A program made the translations under genes and the position numbers. Source: DATHVI01 sp035461385 (GTDB lineage Bacteria; Actinomycetota; Thermoleophilia; Solirubrobacterales; 70-9). From it: DNA of 38,039 bases. Below are positions 1 to 8,974 of this stretch, piece after piece (the stretch's first letter is position 1; each line of letters opens with the position of its first letter). The notes below the pieces were generated by a model. That model saw nothing but the letters and a program-made list of their open reading frames with translations. It had not been told where the DNA came from and made no database searches. Location: assembly GCA_035461385.1 (NCBI GenBank), contig DATHVI010000083.1:1-38039 (forward strand), in the 5' to 3' direction.

Positions 1-177
1 AACTGCCCAGACCGTGAAGCGCTCCTCGAGTGCCGATAGGACCGGGGCCCAGCGGGTGTGGTCGGCGGCGGTGCCGTGGACGAGCACGAGCGGCGGGCCC
101 CCGCCGCTTCGCCAAGCCGCGATTCGCGTCCCGTCTGCGGAGAGGACCTGCTCTGGCTCTTCGTTGCGGGCGGCCAT
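1..177 (-). CDS. alpha/beta hydrolase, N-terminal part (runs off left edge)
   Basis: Reading the minus strand from an ATG at 177 gives 59 codons open to the window edge. The translation starts MAARNEEPEQVLSADGTRIA, then PPLVLVHGTAADHTRW (about residues 28-43), and ends near LSALEERFTVWAV. The LVHG segment after a hydrophobic strand is the oxyanion-hole region of alpha/beta hydrolases, and the spacing to the D-H-x-R-W segment and the following helix matches that fold. The nucleophile elbow and the catalytic Asp and His lie outside the window, so the substrate cannot be named. No convincing Shine-Dalgarno sequence precedes the ATG. It lies downstream of a decayed gene fragment on the same strand. 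Confidence 0.8.
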   Translation of the reverse strand, partial: MAARNEEPEQVLSADGTRIAAWRSGGGPPLVLVHGTAADHTRWAPVLSALEERFTVWAV

Positions 178-447
178 CGCCGACGTCAGCGCTGGAGCCG
201 GTGGCGGCGGAGGGTCCGCAATCGAACCACCGTGGACCTGGCGCAGCGTTCGCGTCCTATCCCGGGCATCGGCCGCACCCTACATTGGGCTTCGGAGAAG
301 GCATGGGAAAGTTGGTGGTCGCTCGGCGGCGAAGTGCCTGCGAAAGGCCCGCTTCCCCTATGCGCGACGAGCGAGCGGCTCGGCTTGGGCGCGCAGACGC
401 GTGAGTTCGACGAGATCTGGTCGTCAGGCTCGGCCGTCGACATTGCG
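178..447. other. non-coding gap, no gene recognised
   Basis: These 270 bases lie between the hydrolase start and the flavodoxin-like remnant. Several frames are open, as expected at this GC content, but none gives a protein-like sequence and I recognise no RNA gene. It may be decayed sequence continuous with the neighbouring remnant. Confidence 0.4.
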
Positions 448-618
448 TCACTGGGGAGGCGGGCCGAGCGGGTTCGCGGCCAGCGCCCTTGCGACCCCCA
501 CCAGATTCTGCGCGGCGGCCCTCCCGTTTGAATGCGGCCACTCCTTGCCGGCGTCGCTGTCAAGGTACTCGTCGCCTGGCCCGGCGCCGCGGTTCCAGTA
601 GGTCCAGGATTGGCCCGC
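448..618 (-). pseudogene. 3' remnant of a flavodoxin-like/NADPH-dependent FMN reductase gene
   Basis: On the minus strand, between an in-frame TGA at 619-621 and a TGA at 448-450, there are 56 codons with protein-like sequence. They include WTYWNRGAGPGDEYLDS, then KEWPHSNGRAAAQNLVGVA, and the end NPLGPPPQ. This resembles the C-terminal end of the flavodoxin-fold NAD(P)H-dependent oxidoreductases: a Y-W-N/V-G segment followed by a final helix of the N-L-x-x-V-A-R-A-L type. No start codon, flavin-binding loop or upstream domain is present; the nitrilase stop codon lies only about 60 bases upstream. I infer a gene that lost its 5' two-thirds. The family assignment is from pattern memory and moderately sure. 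Confidence 0.5.
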
Positions 619-678
619 TCACACCGCTCCTTCGCGCCTGGAGATAGCCGCTCGTTGCGATCCCCGCCGAGGGAGGCG

Positions 679-1698
679 CTATTCGTGCGCCTGAGTTCCC
701 TCGGCCGTGGCGCCGGGATCGTCGGTCGGCCTATCGCTATGGGCAGGCGGGACACTGGCCGGTGCCGCGGGCGACCGGACGAGGACATCCTCGCGGGAGT
801 AGTGGCCGACGGCGTCGAACCAGCGCTTCGCGCGCAGGCACGCGCGCAGGTCGCAGTCGGCGACCACGATCCCCTCCTCGCCACAGAGCGGCCCGGCGAT
901 CACCCGGCCCTGCGTCGGCTCGACGATCGCCGCGCCCCCGCTGCCCAGCACCTTCTTGCGCTCGGGGAGTGGGACGGGGAAGTCGGCCGGGAATGCCGAG
1001 GCGGGGATGAACTGTGGCACCGAGACCACGAACGCGCCCGACTCGATCGCGATGTGGCGCATGCTCGCGAGCCAGCCGTCGGAGTCGTCGGCCGTCGGCG
1101 CTAGCCAGATCTCGGGGCCGCCACGGTAGACGGCGTAACGGGCGAGCGGCATCCGGTTCTCCCAGCAGATCAAGCCCCCGATCCGCCCCGCCGGCGTCGC
1201 AACGACCGCGAGGTCGTCGCCGCCGCCGATCCCGTGGAAGAGGCGCTCGTGCATGGTCGGCATCAGCTTGCGGTGCTTGTGCAGGAGGCCCTCGGGCGCG
1301 AGCACGAGTAGGGTGTTGTAGAGCGATCCCGGGCGGTCGGCCTCGCGCTCGTTGACGCCGATCGCGCAGTGGATCCCGGTCTCGCGGCACGCCTGGATGA
1401 GGCGATCGGTGAGCGGGCCCGGGACGTCGACCGAGCTCGCCCACAGGCGCTCCCAGAGGACGTCCCAGCCGTCGAACGAGGCGGCCCCACGCGCCCAAGC
1501 GTTCGACGGATAGAGCGACACGAACGCCTCCGGGAGGACGGCGAGCTCGGCCCCCTCGGCGGCCGCTTCGGCGAGCAGGGCGCAGGCTTTCTCGACCGTC
1601 GCCTCGGCGTCGAGGATCACTGGCGTCGCCTGGACGGCGGCGATCCGGACGCGGCGCTCGTCCTGCGCCGAGCCAGCGTCTCGCCCGTCGTCGGTCAA
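679..1698 (-). CDS. nitrilase (carbon-nitrogen hydrolase family)
   Basis: A 339-residue cytosolic enzyme of the nitrilase superfamily, predicted to hydrolyse an organic nitrile to acid and ammonia. The Glu-Lys-Cys triad is visible: E57 in LPEAFVSLYP, K144 in KHRKLMPT and C178 in GGLICWEN. The ICWEN form of the nucleophile motif and the HKHRKLMPTMHER segment are typical of true nitrilases and cyanide hydratases rather than omega-amidases or carbamoylases. The length fits. The open frame begins at a TTG (1698) without a clear ribosome-binding site, so the first 10-15 residues are uncertain; the conserved fold begins near RIAAVQAT (residue 18). The roughly 30-residue C-terminal tail is Pro/Asp/Thr-rich and probably disordered. 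It follows a small unknown protein on the same strand. Confidence 0.88.
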   Translation of the reverse strand: MTDDGRDAGSAQDERRVRIAAVQATPVILDAEATVEKACALLAEAAAEGAELAVLPEAFVSLYPSNAWARGAASFDGWDVLWERLWASSVDVPGPLTDRLIQACRETGIHCAIGVNEREADRPGSLYNTLLVLAPEGLLHKHRKLMPTMHERLFHGIGGGDDLAVVATPAGRIGGLICWENRMPLARYAVYRGGPEIWLAPTADDSDGWLASMRHIAIESGAFVVSVPQFIPASAFPADFPVPLPERKKVLGSGGAAIVEPTQGRVIAGPLCGEEGIVVADCDLRACLRAKRWFDAVGHYSREDVLVRSPAAPASVPPAHSDRPTDDPGATAEGTQAHE

Positions 1699-1732
1699 TT
1701 CGGCCCCCGGCGCCCGCCGCCGCCCCGGGGGC

Positions 1733-1804
1733 TCATTCCTCGGGGATCGCGGCAGGGAGCGGATCGTCGCGCACGATCACAGTATCCGGGATCACCTCGT
1801 ACAT
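1733..1804 (-). CDS. possible 23-residue small ORF, or read-through tail of the upstream gene
   Basis: An ATG at 1804 opens 23 codons starting MYEVIPDTVIVRDDP and ending AIPEE, with strongly biased G/C third positions. It is in the same frame as the upstream unknown gene, separated from that gene's TGA (1823-1825) by six codons without a stop. It could be an independent small gene, a C-terminal tail cut off by a point mutation to TGA, a read-through product, or chance. No Shine-Dalgarno sequence is seen before the ATG. I cannot assign a function. Confidence 0.25.
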   Translation of the reverse strand: MYEVIPDTVIVRDDPLPAAIPEE

Positions 1805-1822
1805 CCTGATGGAACGATGCGC

Positions 1823-2278
1823 TCAGTTGTCCGAGCCGGCGCGGTCCCAGACGTAGAGCTCGACGGCCTCGACCGCGAGCTCCATCAGCCGCGGGCCGGA
1901 GAGCCACTCGAGCACCGTCTCGAGCGCTCGCTCCTCGGTGACGCCGCGATCGACGGCCTCCTCGCCGCGGAACCCGGCGGCGAGCTTGAGCGCCTCGCGG
2001 CGGTGCTCGCCGAGCGATTCGAAGGCGCCCATGAGGAAGTCGCGGTTCGGAACCGGGGTGCCGACGTCCATCGAGGCGTGCCAAGCGGCGAGCATCGAGA
2101 TGTCGTGCTCGTCGAGCTCGGAGATCGCCTTCGCGTAGTGCGCCTCGAGCTCGTCCTCGGGGATCTCGTCGACCCAGGCGCGAACCGCCTCGCCGAGGAG
2201 CTGGCGTCGCGCCTCGCGCCCGACGGAGTCGGCGATCGCGCGGATCGCATCGGCAGGGTCGATGAAGCAGAGTGCCAT
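1823..2278 (-). CDS. hypothetical acidic helical protein
   Basis: A 151-residue protein I do not recognise. It begins MALCFIDPADAIRAIADSVG and looks almost entirely alpha-helical, with many Glu, Ala and Leu residues. It has no signal peptide, membrane segment or cysteine pair. The codon bias is that of a real gene in this genome. The ATG at 2278 is followed by continuous coding sequence. A TATCTT hexamer ends 9 bases before the ATG on the minus strand, which could mean a leaderless transcript. It is divergent from the AddB-like gene and upstream of the nitrilase on the same strand, so the two may be co-transcribed. Confidence 0.7.
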   Translation of the reverse strand: MALCFIDPADAIRAIADSVGREARRQLLGEAVRAWVDEIPEDELEAHYAKAISELDEHDISMLAAWHASMDVGTPVPNRDFLMGAFESLGEHRREALKLAAGFRGEEAVDRGVTEERALETVLEWLSGPRLMELAVEAVELYVWDRAGSDN

Positions 2279-2382
2279 CGCGCCGGAAGATAGATCGGGC
2301 CGAGGACGGAATCGCGACCCGGCGCGTCAGCGGGAGGCGCCACCTCGCGACCTATCCTCAGACGCATGGCGTCGGGGGAGAC

Positions 2383-5300
2383 ATGCCGATCTCGCTGATC
2401 ATCGGACCGCCGAACTCGGGGCGCGCGCCGGCAATCCGCGAGCGGCTCGAGGCCGCGCTCGACCGCGATCCGGTGCTCGTGGTCCCGACCGGGGACGAAG
2501 CCGCCCGGTTCGAGCGCGATCTCGCTCGCGGCGGCGCGGTCCTCGGGGTGTCGATCCGGACCTTCGCGTCGCTGTTCGACGAGGTCGCGCGCCTCGTCGG
2601 ACTGCGGCTGCCGCCGCTGCTCGGCGAGCCGCAGCGGCGGGCACTCGTGCGCGCCGCGATCGGCGCCGCGCCCCCGAGGCTGCTGGCGCGCTCGGCCGAG
2701 CATGCGGGCTTCGTGCCGGCGCTCGACTCGCTGATCGCCGAGCTCCAGGCCGCCCTGCTGCCCCCCGCCGAGCTCGAGTCGATCGCCGGCGAGCTCGACG
2801 ACGGCGGCTACGAGCGCGAGCTCGCCATGCTCTACGGCGCCTACGAGGAGCTGCGCCACGCCGCCGGCCGCAGCGACGCCGGCTCGCGCGCGGCGGCGAC
2901 GCTGGCGGCGCTCGCCGGCCGGGGCGAGGCCTGGGGGGACCGGCCGACCCTCGTCTACGGATTCGACGACTTCAGCCGCGCCCAGACCGAGCTCCTCGCG
3001 GCGCTCGGCGAGCAGACCGAGGTGACGATCGCGGTCACCTACGGCGACCGGGAGGCGCTCGCGGCGCTCGCACCGCTGGCGAGCAAGCTCCAGCACGAGC
3101 TCGGCGCCACGGTCGGGGCCGAGCTCGACCACGATCCCGGCTACACGACGCGCGAGAGCCTTCGCCAGCTCGACCGCGAGCTGTTCGAGCCCGGCGCCGC
3201 CGCGGTCCCGGCCGACGGCGGGGTGGTGCTGCTCGAATGCGCCGGCGAGCTCGGCGAGGCCGAAGCGGTATGCGGCGAGGTCGCGCGGCTCGTCGCCGAC
3301 GGCGTTCGTCCCGACGACGTCGTCGTCGTCGCCCGCGACCTCGGGCGGTGGGGGCCGTTGATCGGGCGAACGCTGGCCCGGTTCGACGTCCCGGCGGCGG
3401 TCGAGGCCTTCGTGCCGCTCGACCGCACGGCGGTCGGCCGCTCATTGGTCGCGCTCTGCCGGGCCGCGGCGCCGGGGGGCGAGCCGGACGATCTGCTCGC
3501 ACACCTGCGGGCGGACCCGGCGATGAGCGCCGGCCCCGTCGACTGGCTCGAGCGCACCGTGCGCCGGGAGCGCCTGCGAAGCGCCGAGGAGGCCGCCGCG
3601 GCCTGGAATACCCGGCCCCGCCACCTCGCCGCGCTCGACGCGGCGGGAACGCCGTCGGCCCGGATGCGGGTCCTCGCCGAAGCCGCCCGCGACCTCGCCG
3701 AGGCGCCGCACCGCAAGCTCGCCCCGGTGAGCCCCGGCGACGGTGGCCGGGCCCCGTTCGATCCGCTCGAGCTCCGCGCCGCCGCGGTCGCCGCCGAGCT
3801 GCTCGAGGAGCTCGCCGGCATCGACGCGCTCCCCGGCTGCGCGCCGCCGGACCTCGGCGACGCCGCGGAGGCGATCGCCGCCGCGCGAGTGCCGCTCTGG
3901 CGGGGCCCGGCGGACGGCCGGGTGAGGGTGGTAGATCCCCACCGGATGAGGGCGGGCCGTGCCAGCCACCTGTTCTGCATCGGCCTTCAGGAGGGCGCGT
4001 TCCCCCGGCGCGGCTCGCAGCACCCGCTGCTCTCCGACGAGCGGCGGGCGCAACTCGGGATCGCGGCGCTGAGGCGGCGCGACCCGGAGGAGTGGGAGCG
4101 GTACCTGTTCCATGCCTGCGTGTCGCGGCCGAGCGAGCGCCTGTACCTCTCGTGGCAGTCGTCCGACGATGAGGGGGCGCCGCTCGCTCGATCGCCGTTC
4201 GTCGACGAGGTCCTCGACCTGGTCGGTCCCGACCCCGCGACGGCGACGAAGGAGCTCGTGCGCCGCCGGGGGCTCGAGCGGCTGACGTTTGCGCCCGGCG
4301 AGGCCCCGAGCCCGCGTGAGCTCGCCTGCTCGCTGGCCGTCGCCGGCCGGGACGCCGACCACGCCGGCGCCCTCGACGCGCTCGGCGTCGACGACGCGGT
4401 CGCGGACGTCGTCCGCGCCGAGCTCGCGCGGATCCCCGACCCGGACCACCGGCCCGGGCCGCTCGTCAACCCGGTGGTGATCGGTGAGCTGGCGGCGCGG
4501 GAGGCGGTCAGCGCGTCGAGCCTCGAGGGCTGGGTCGGGTGCTCCTACAGGTGGTTCGTCGACCACGAGCTGGCCCCGCAGCGCCTCGACCCCGAGTCCG
4601 ATCCGCTGCGGCTCGGCACCGTCGCCCACGAGGCCCTGCATCGCCTCTACGCGGATCCGCCCGGCGGGGCGGCGGTGCCGCGGCCCGGGGACTCCGGCCG
4701 CTGGGCGGCGCGGGCGGCGGAGCTGATCGACGCCGTCGCCGCCGAGCAGGGGATGCGGCCGGACGAGCCCCCCGACTCGGTAGCGCTCGCCCGCCTCCGG
4801 GCGCAGATCGGGCGCTTCCTGCGCGACGAGGCCGAGGTCGAGACCGAGCTTCGCCCGCGTCCCGACCTGCTCGAGGCCAAGTTCGGCTTCGATGACGACG
4901 GGCCGCCGGCGCTCGAGCTCGGCGCGATGCGGCTGCGTGGCGCGATCGACAGGATCGACGTCGGCCCCGACGGGAGCACGGCCCTCGTCCGCGACTACAA
5001 GACCTCGAGCAGGATGCCGGGCCGCAGGCAGTGGGAGAAGGAGGGCAAGCTCCAGCTCCAGCTCTACGTCCTCGCCGCCCGCGAGAGCCTCGGGCTCGAC
5101 CCGGTGGGCGGCATCTACCATCCGCTCGGCGGCCGCGGCAAGGACCGTCGCCCGCGCGGGATCGTGCTCCGGGACCATCCGGCGCTCGGCGACCTCAACC
5201 TGGTCGGCGGCGACCCCTGCGACACGGATGAGCTCGAGCGCGGCCTCGAGGAGGCGCGTGCGCTGGCGGCGTCGAGCGCCGAGCGTATCGGCCGCGGCGA

Positions 5301-5427
5301 CATCGACCGCGACCCCCTCGGGGGTAGCTGCCCGCGCTACTGCACCTACCAGGCGATCTGCCGGATCGAGCGCGCGCTGGGGCTCGAGGACGAAGGCTCG
5401 AACGGGGAGGCGGGTCGTGACCGCTGA
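2383..5427 (+). CDS. AddB-like PD-(D/E)XK nuclease subunit of a double-strand-break helicase-nuclease
   Basis: A 1014-residue protein starting at the ATG at 2383, preceded by GGGGGAG; the longer frame upstream has no comparable start. The N-terminus IIGPPNSGRA is a degenerate Walker A loop (Arg replaces the P-loop Lys), as expected for the non-motor-like AddB half. A RecB-family nuclease domain occupies the C-terminal third: D856 in AIDRID and D871-x-K873 in DYKTSS. Four cysteines that could hold the AddB-type 4Fe-4S cluster are C720 (GCSYRWF) and C983, C987 and C993 (CPRYCTYQAIC). The next gene overlaps by 11 bases and supplies the motor subunit. Together they should resect double-strand breaks for recombination. 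The pairing and motifs are seen directly; AddB orthology is family inference. Confidence 0.88.
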   Translation: MPISLIIGPPNSGRAPAIRERLEAALDRDPVLVVPTGDEAARFERDLARGGAVLGVSIRTFASLFDEVARLVGLRLPPLLGEPQRRALVRAAIGAAPPRLLARSAEHAGFVPALDSLIAELQAALLPPAELESIAGELDDGGYERELAMLYGAYEELRHAAGRSDAGSRAAATLAALAGRGEAWGDRPTLVYGFDDFSRAQTELLAALGEQTEVTIAVTYGDREALAALAPLASKLQHELGATVGAELDHDPGYTTRESLRQLDRELFEPGAAAVPADGGVVLLECAGELGEAEAVCGEVARLVADGVRPDDVVVVARDLGRWGPLIGRTLARFDVPAAVEAFVPLDRTAVGRSLVALCRAAAPGGEPDDLLAHLRADPAMSAGPVDWLERTVRRERLRSAEEAAAAWNTRPRHLAALDAAGTPSARMRVLAEAARDLAEAPHRKLAPVSPGDGGRAPFDPLELRAAAVAAELLEELAGIDALPGCAPPDLGDAAEAIAAARVPLWRGPADGRVRVVDPHRMRAGRASHLFCIGLQEGAFPRRGSQHPLLSDERRAQLGIAALRRRDPEEWERYLFHACVSRPSERLYLSWQSSDDEGAPLARSPFVDEVLDLVGPDPATATKELVRRRGLERLTFAPGEAPSPRELACSLAVAGRDADHAGALDALGVDDAVADVVRAELARIPDPDHRPGPLVNPVVIGELAAREAVSASSLEGWVGCSYRWFVDHELAPQRLDPESDPLRLGTVAHEALHRLYADPPGGAAVPRPGDSGRWAARAAELIDAVAAEQGMRPDEPPDSVALARLRAQIGRFLRDEAEVETELRPRPDLLEAKFGFDDDGPPALELGAMRLRGAIDRIDVGPDGSTALVRDYKTSSRMPGRRQWEKEGKLQLQLYVLAARESLGLDPVGGIYHPLGGRGKDRRPRGIVLRDHPALGDLNLVGGDPCDTDELERGLEEARALAASSAERIGRGDIDRDPLGGSCPRYCTYQAICRIERALGLEDEGSNGEAGRDR

Positions 5428-8400
5428 GCCCGTTCAGCTCACGCTCGACGCCGCGCTCGCGGGCGCCGACGACGGCGAGCCCGAGGGGGGCCCGACGCCC
5501 GAACAGCGGGCCGCGATCGCGTCTCGCGATCGCGACGTGTTCTGCGAGGCGGGTGCCGGGACTGGGAAGACCCGGGTCCTCGTCGAGCGCTACTGCGAGG
5601 CGGTGATCAGCGACGGCGCCGGCCCGGAGGAGATCCTCGCCTTCACCTTCACCGAGCGGGCGGCGGCGGAGCTTCGCACCCGGATCCGGCGCGAGCTGAC
5701 GGCCCGCGCGGCCGCGGCTCGCGAGCGTGGCGAGGCCGACCTCGCGGCGAGGCTCGCGCGCGCCGCTCGCGACACCGAGCGCGCCTGGGTGACGACGATC
5801 CACGGGTTCTGCCGCCGGCTCCTCGCCGCCCACCCGGGCACAGCGGGGCTCGACCCCCGCTTCCGGGTCCTCGACGAGAGCGAGGCGTCGCGGCTTCGCC
5901 ACCGGGCGCGCGACGCGGCGATCGACGACGTCCTCCGTGGCGGCGACCGCGAGCGGACCGAGGTCGTCGCGGCCTACCAGGCCTGGCGTCTCGGCGAGAT
6001 GACGGTCGCCGCCTACGAGCGGCTTCGCAGCCAGGGGCTGGCGAAGCCGGCGCTGCCCCCGGTCCGCGAGCCGACCCGGTCGATCCGCGATCCCGACAAG
6101 GACGAGCCGGCGCTCTCCCCCGCCGAGCGCGAGCGGGCGCTCCGCGCCCGCGACACCCTCGTGGCGCTGCTCGAGGCCTTCCACGACCGCTACGAGCGGC
6201 TCAAGGCTGAGCGCGCCGGGCTCGACTTCGCCGACCTCGAGCTTCGCGCCCGGGACCTGCTGGGCTCCGCCGGCGCCGTCGAGACGGCCTGGCGGGGTCG
6301 GTTCGCCCACCTGATGGTCGACGAGTTCCAAGACACCAACGCCGTCCAGCTCGAACTGATCGAGGCGCTGCGCGGCGCCGAGACGAGGGTGTTCACGGTC
6401 GGCGACGAGCTCCAGTCGATCTACCGGTTCCGCAATGCGGACCTCGCCGTCTTCCGGGCCGAGCGCGAGCGCGCCGAGCGCGACCCGGGCACGGCGATCC
6501 AGCCGCTGACCGGCAACTTCCGCTCGCGGGCCGGGGTGGTCGGCGCCGTCAACGTGCTCGGCGAGGCGCTCGTCGGCGAGCGGTTCCGCCCGCTTGCCCA
6601 CAACCGGCCCGAGCCTCCCTCGCCGGCACCGGCGACCGAGCTCCTGCTGACGCTCGACACCGGGCGCTCGACCGGCTGGCCGGAGCATGCGGAGGCGCTC
6701 GCGCCCCCGCCCTCGGAGAGCCAGCCGAAGATCGTCGCTGAGGCGCGGGCGCTCGCCCGCCGGCTGCGCGAGCTGGTCGACTCGGGCGAGGCACGGCCGG
6801 GCGAGATCGTGGTCCTGCTGCGCGCATTCACCCACGTCGACGCGTTCGAGGAGGCCCTCGACCGGACGGGGCTCGACCCCTACGTCGTCGGCGGGCGCGG
6901 CTACTGGTCCCAGCAGCAGGTCGAGGACCTGCTCCGGCTGCTGAGCACGGTCGCCAACCCGCTCGACGACGAGATGCTTCTCGGAGCCCTCGCCAGCCCC
7001 GCCTGCGGGGTCAGCCCCGACGCGCTCTGGCTGCTGCGGCGCGCGACCGCACCTGACGAGCCCGGGGGCGACGACGAGGACGACCGGGACGAGCGCGCTG
7101 CCGAGCCGCGACGCCGCCGTCCAGGGCACCTCTGGCCGCTCGTCGCGTGGCGGTTCGGCGCCGCCGAGCACCGGCCCGACACCGTCGCCGAGCGCTGGCT
7201 CGAGCCGATCGACGACGCCGACCTCAGCGCGCTCGAGCGCTTCTGCGAGCGACTCGGGCAGCTCCGCGCGGCCGCCCCCCTGCTCCCGCTCGACGAGCTC
7301 GTCGAGCGGACGATGACCGCGTTCGGCTACGACCTCGCACTGCTCGCCCGGCGCGGCGGCCGCGGCCGGATGGCCAACGTCCGCAAGCTGATCCGGCTCG
7401 CGCGCGACTTCGAGGCCCACGAGGGCCGGGACCTGCGCGCCTTCCTGTCCGCCGCGGAGGAGCTCACCACCCGCGACGAGCGCGAGGGCCTCGCCGCGAC
7501 CCAGCCCGAGGACCACGACGGCGTGCGGATCATGACCGTGCACGCGGCGAAGGGGCTCGAGTTCCCGGTCGTCGCCGTGCCCGACCTCGGCCGTCGGCTC
7601 GCCCAGGGCGAGCGGCCGGGCGACGTCGTGATCGGGCGAGCCGACGACGGCGGCGGCGCGCCTGAGCGCTTTGGGCTGCGGCTCGTGCTCCCGGATGCCG
7701 ACTCGGTCGGCGTCTGGGAGCTCCACGAGCTCTACTCGGAGGGCATCGCGGAGGCTGCCGACGAGGGCGCCCGGCTCGTCCACGTCGCCGCGACGAGGGC
7801 CGAGGAGCGCCTGATCCTCAGCGGGACGTTCGGGCCGCGCGACCTCGAGCCCAAGGATCGCGAGCCCAACGACACCCCGCTCCGCCGGCTGCTGCCACGC
7901 CTCGTCGAGCTCGGCTGGGACGGCGAGGGTGAGGGGGAGCTCGCCCTGCCACCCCCGGCGGCGGGCGCGGGAGCGGGCCCGGCCGGACCGGCGCGGCTGG
8001 CGATTCGCCTCAACCGCCCGGGCGCCGCCCGCGCCGCCGAGCTCGCCGAGCGGCTCGAGCCCGCCGTCCCCCCGGCGGCCGCCGACTCGGCGCTCGGGGG
8101 GGTGCCGCCGCTGGCGAGGCCGGCCAGGGTGGTTCCGGTCGGGCACCTCTCGTACTCGGCGCTCGCCGACTATGAGCGCTGCGCCTACCGCTTCTACATC
8201 GAGCGCCTGCTGGGCCTCGGCGAGCCGCCGGCGCCGCTTCACCCCGAGGCGACCGAGCCCGGGCCCGATCCTGAAGGCGGCGCGGCGAGCGCCCTCCCGG
8301 CGCGCGAGCGGCGGCTGGCGCTCGGCAACGTCGTCCATGCCGCGCTCGAGTGGAGCGCGCGCCACAGCTGGGAGCGCCCGTCCCCGGCCGCCCTCGCCGC

Positions 8401-8974
8401 CCTCGCCGCCGAGCAGGGGGTCGGCGGCGGCGACGAGATGCTCGAACGGGCCGAAGGGCTGATCGACGGCTGGCTCGGCTCCGAGCTGCGGCGCGAGCTC
8501 TCGGGTCTCGAGCTCCGTGCCGAGGTGCCGTTCGCGATCGCGCTCGCGGGCACGATCGTCCGCGGGCAGATCGACCTCCTCGCCGCCGGCGAGGCCCCCG
8601 TCGTCGTCGACTACAAGACCGACGCTCTCGGCGATGCGGGCCCCGGCGACCTCGCGAGCCGCTACGCCGCCCAGCGCGAGCTCTACGCTCTCGCCGCCGC
8701 GGCGGCGGGCGATGGCTCGCGGACCGGAGTCCGGGCGGTGCACTGCTTTCTCGAGGCCCCGGACGACCCGGTCCTGGAGCGCTTCGACGCCGACCGACTC
8801 GACGCCGCGCGCGGGCGACTCGAGGGGCTGATCGGCGAGATCCGCGGCGGCGGGTTCGAGCCCACTCCCGAGCCGAGCTGGCAGGTCTGCAACGGCTGCC
8901 CGGCGGCCGCACGCCTCTGCCCCCATCCCGGGTGGCGCCCGCCTCGCCCGCGAGCGACGGAGGCGCCGGCTTGA
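5417..8974 (+). CDS. AddA-like UvrD/RecB-family helicase-nuclease
   Basis: An 1185-residue SF1 helicase fused to a RecB-type nuclease. The GTG start at 5417 lies 7 bases after GGGGAGG and inside the end of the AddB-like gene, giving translational coupling. Visible motifs are Walker A AGAGTGKT (45-52), LAFTFTERAA (motif Ia), DEFQD Walker B (302-306), the QSIYRFRNAD motif III, HAAKGLEFPVV (about residue 710) and VAATRAEERL (motif VI). The nuclease has D1053 in GQIDLL and D1065-x-K1067 in DYKTD. Cysteines C922, C1158, C1161 and C1168 could form a second iron-sulfur cluster; most AddA proteins carry none, so the layout resembles AdnA/AdnB-like or RecB-like actinobacterial variants. It should be the translocating, cutting subunit acting at DNA ends. 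Confidence 0.9.
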   Translation: MTAEPVQLTLDAALAGADDGEPEGGPTPEQRAAIASRDRDVFCEAGAGTGKTRVLVERYCEAVISDGAGPEEILAFTFTERAAAELRTRIRRELTARAAAARERGEADLAARLARAARDTERAWVTTIHGFCRRLLAAHPGTAGLDPRFRVLDESEASRLRHRARDAAIDDVLRGGDRERTEVVAAYQAWRLGEMTVAAYERLRSQGLAKPALPPVREPTRSIRDPDKDEPALSPAERERALRARDTLVALLEAFHDRYERLKAERAGLDFADLELRARDLLGSAGAVETAWRGRFAHLMVDEFQDTNAVQLELIEALRGAETRVFTVGDELQSIYRFRNADLAVFRAERERAERDPGTAIQPLTGNFRSRAGVVGAVNVLGEALVGERFRPLAHNRPEPPSPAPATELLLTLDTGRSTGWPEHAEALAPPPSESQPKIVAEARALARRLRELVDSGEARPGEIVVLLRAFTHVDAFEEALDRTGLDPYVVGGRGYWSQQQVEDLLRLLSTVANPLDDEMLLGALASPACGVSPDALWLLRRATAPDEPGGDDEDDRDERAAEPRRRRPGHLWPLVAWRFGAAEHRPDTVAERWLEPIDDADLSALERFCERLGQLRAAAPLLPLDELVERTMTAFGYDLALLARRGGRGRMANVRKLIRLARDFEAHEGRDLRAFLSAAEELTTRDEREGLAATQPEDHDGVRIMTVHAAKGLEFPVVAVPDLGRRLAQGERPGDVVIGRADDGGGAPERFGLRLVLPDADSVGVWELHELYSEGIAEAADEGARLVHVAATRAEERLILSGTFGPRDLEPKDREPNDTPLRRLLPRLVELGWDGEGEGELALPPPAAGAGAGPAGPARLAIRLNRPGAARAAELAERLEPAVPPAAADSALGGVPPLARPARVVPVGHLSYSALADYERCAYRFYIERLLGLGEPPAPLHPEATEPGPDPEGGAASALPARERRLALGNVVHAALEWSARHSWERPSPAALAALAAEQGVGGGDEMLERAEGLIDGWLGSELRRELSGLELRAEVPFAIALAGTIVRGQIDLLAAGEAPVVVDYKTDALGDAGPGDLASRYAAQRELYALAAAAAGDGSRTGVRAVHCFLEAPDDPVLERFDADRLDAARGRLEGLIGEIRGGGFEPTPEPSWQVCNGCPAAARLCPHPGWRPPRPRATEAPA

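Noticed and set aside
2262..4172. Long Arg/Pro/Ala-rich reading frames overlapping the AddB-like gene and many other genes
   Set aside because: They are off-frame shadows caused by high GC; their composition is not protein-like and the overlapping frame has clear domains.
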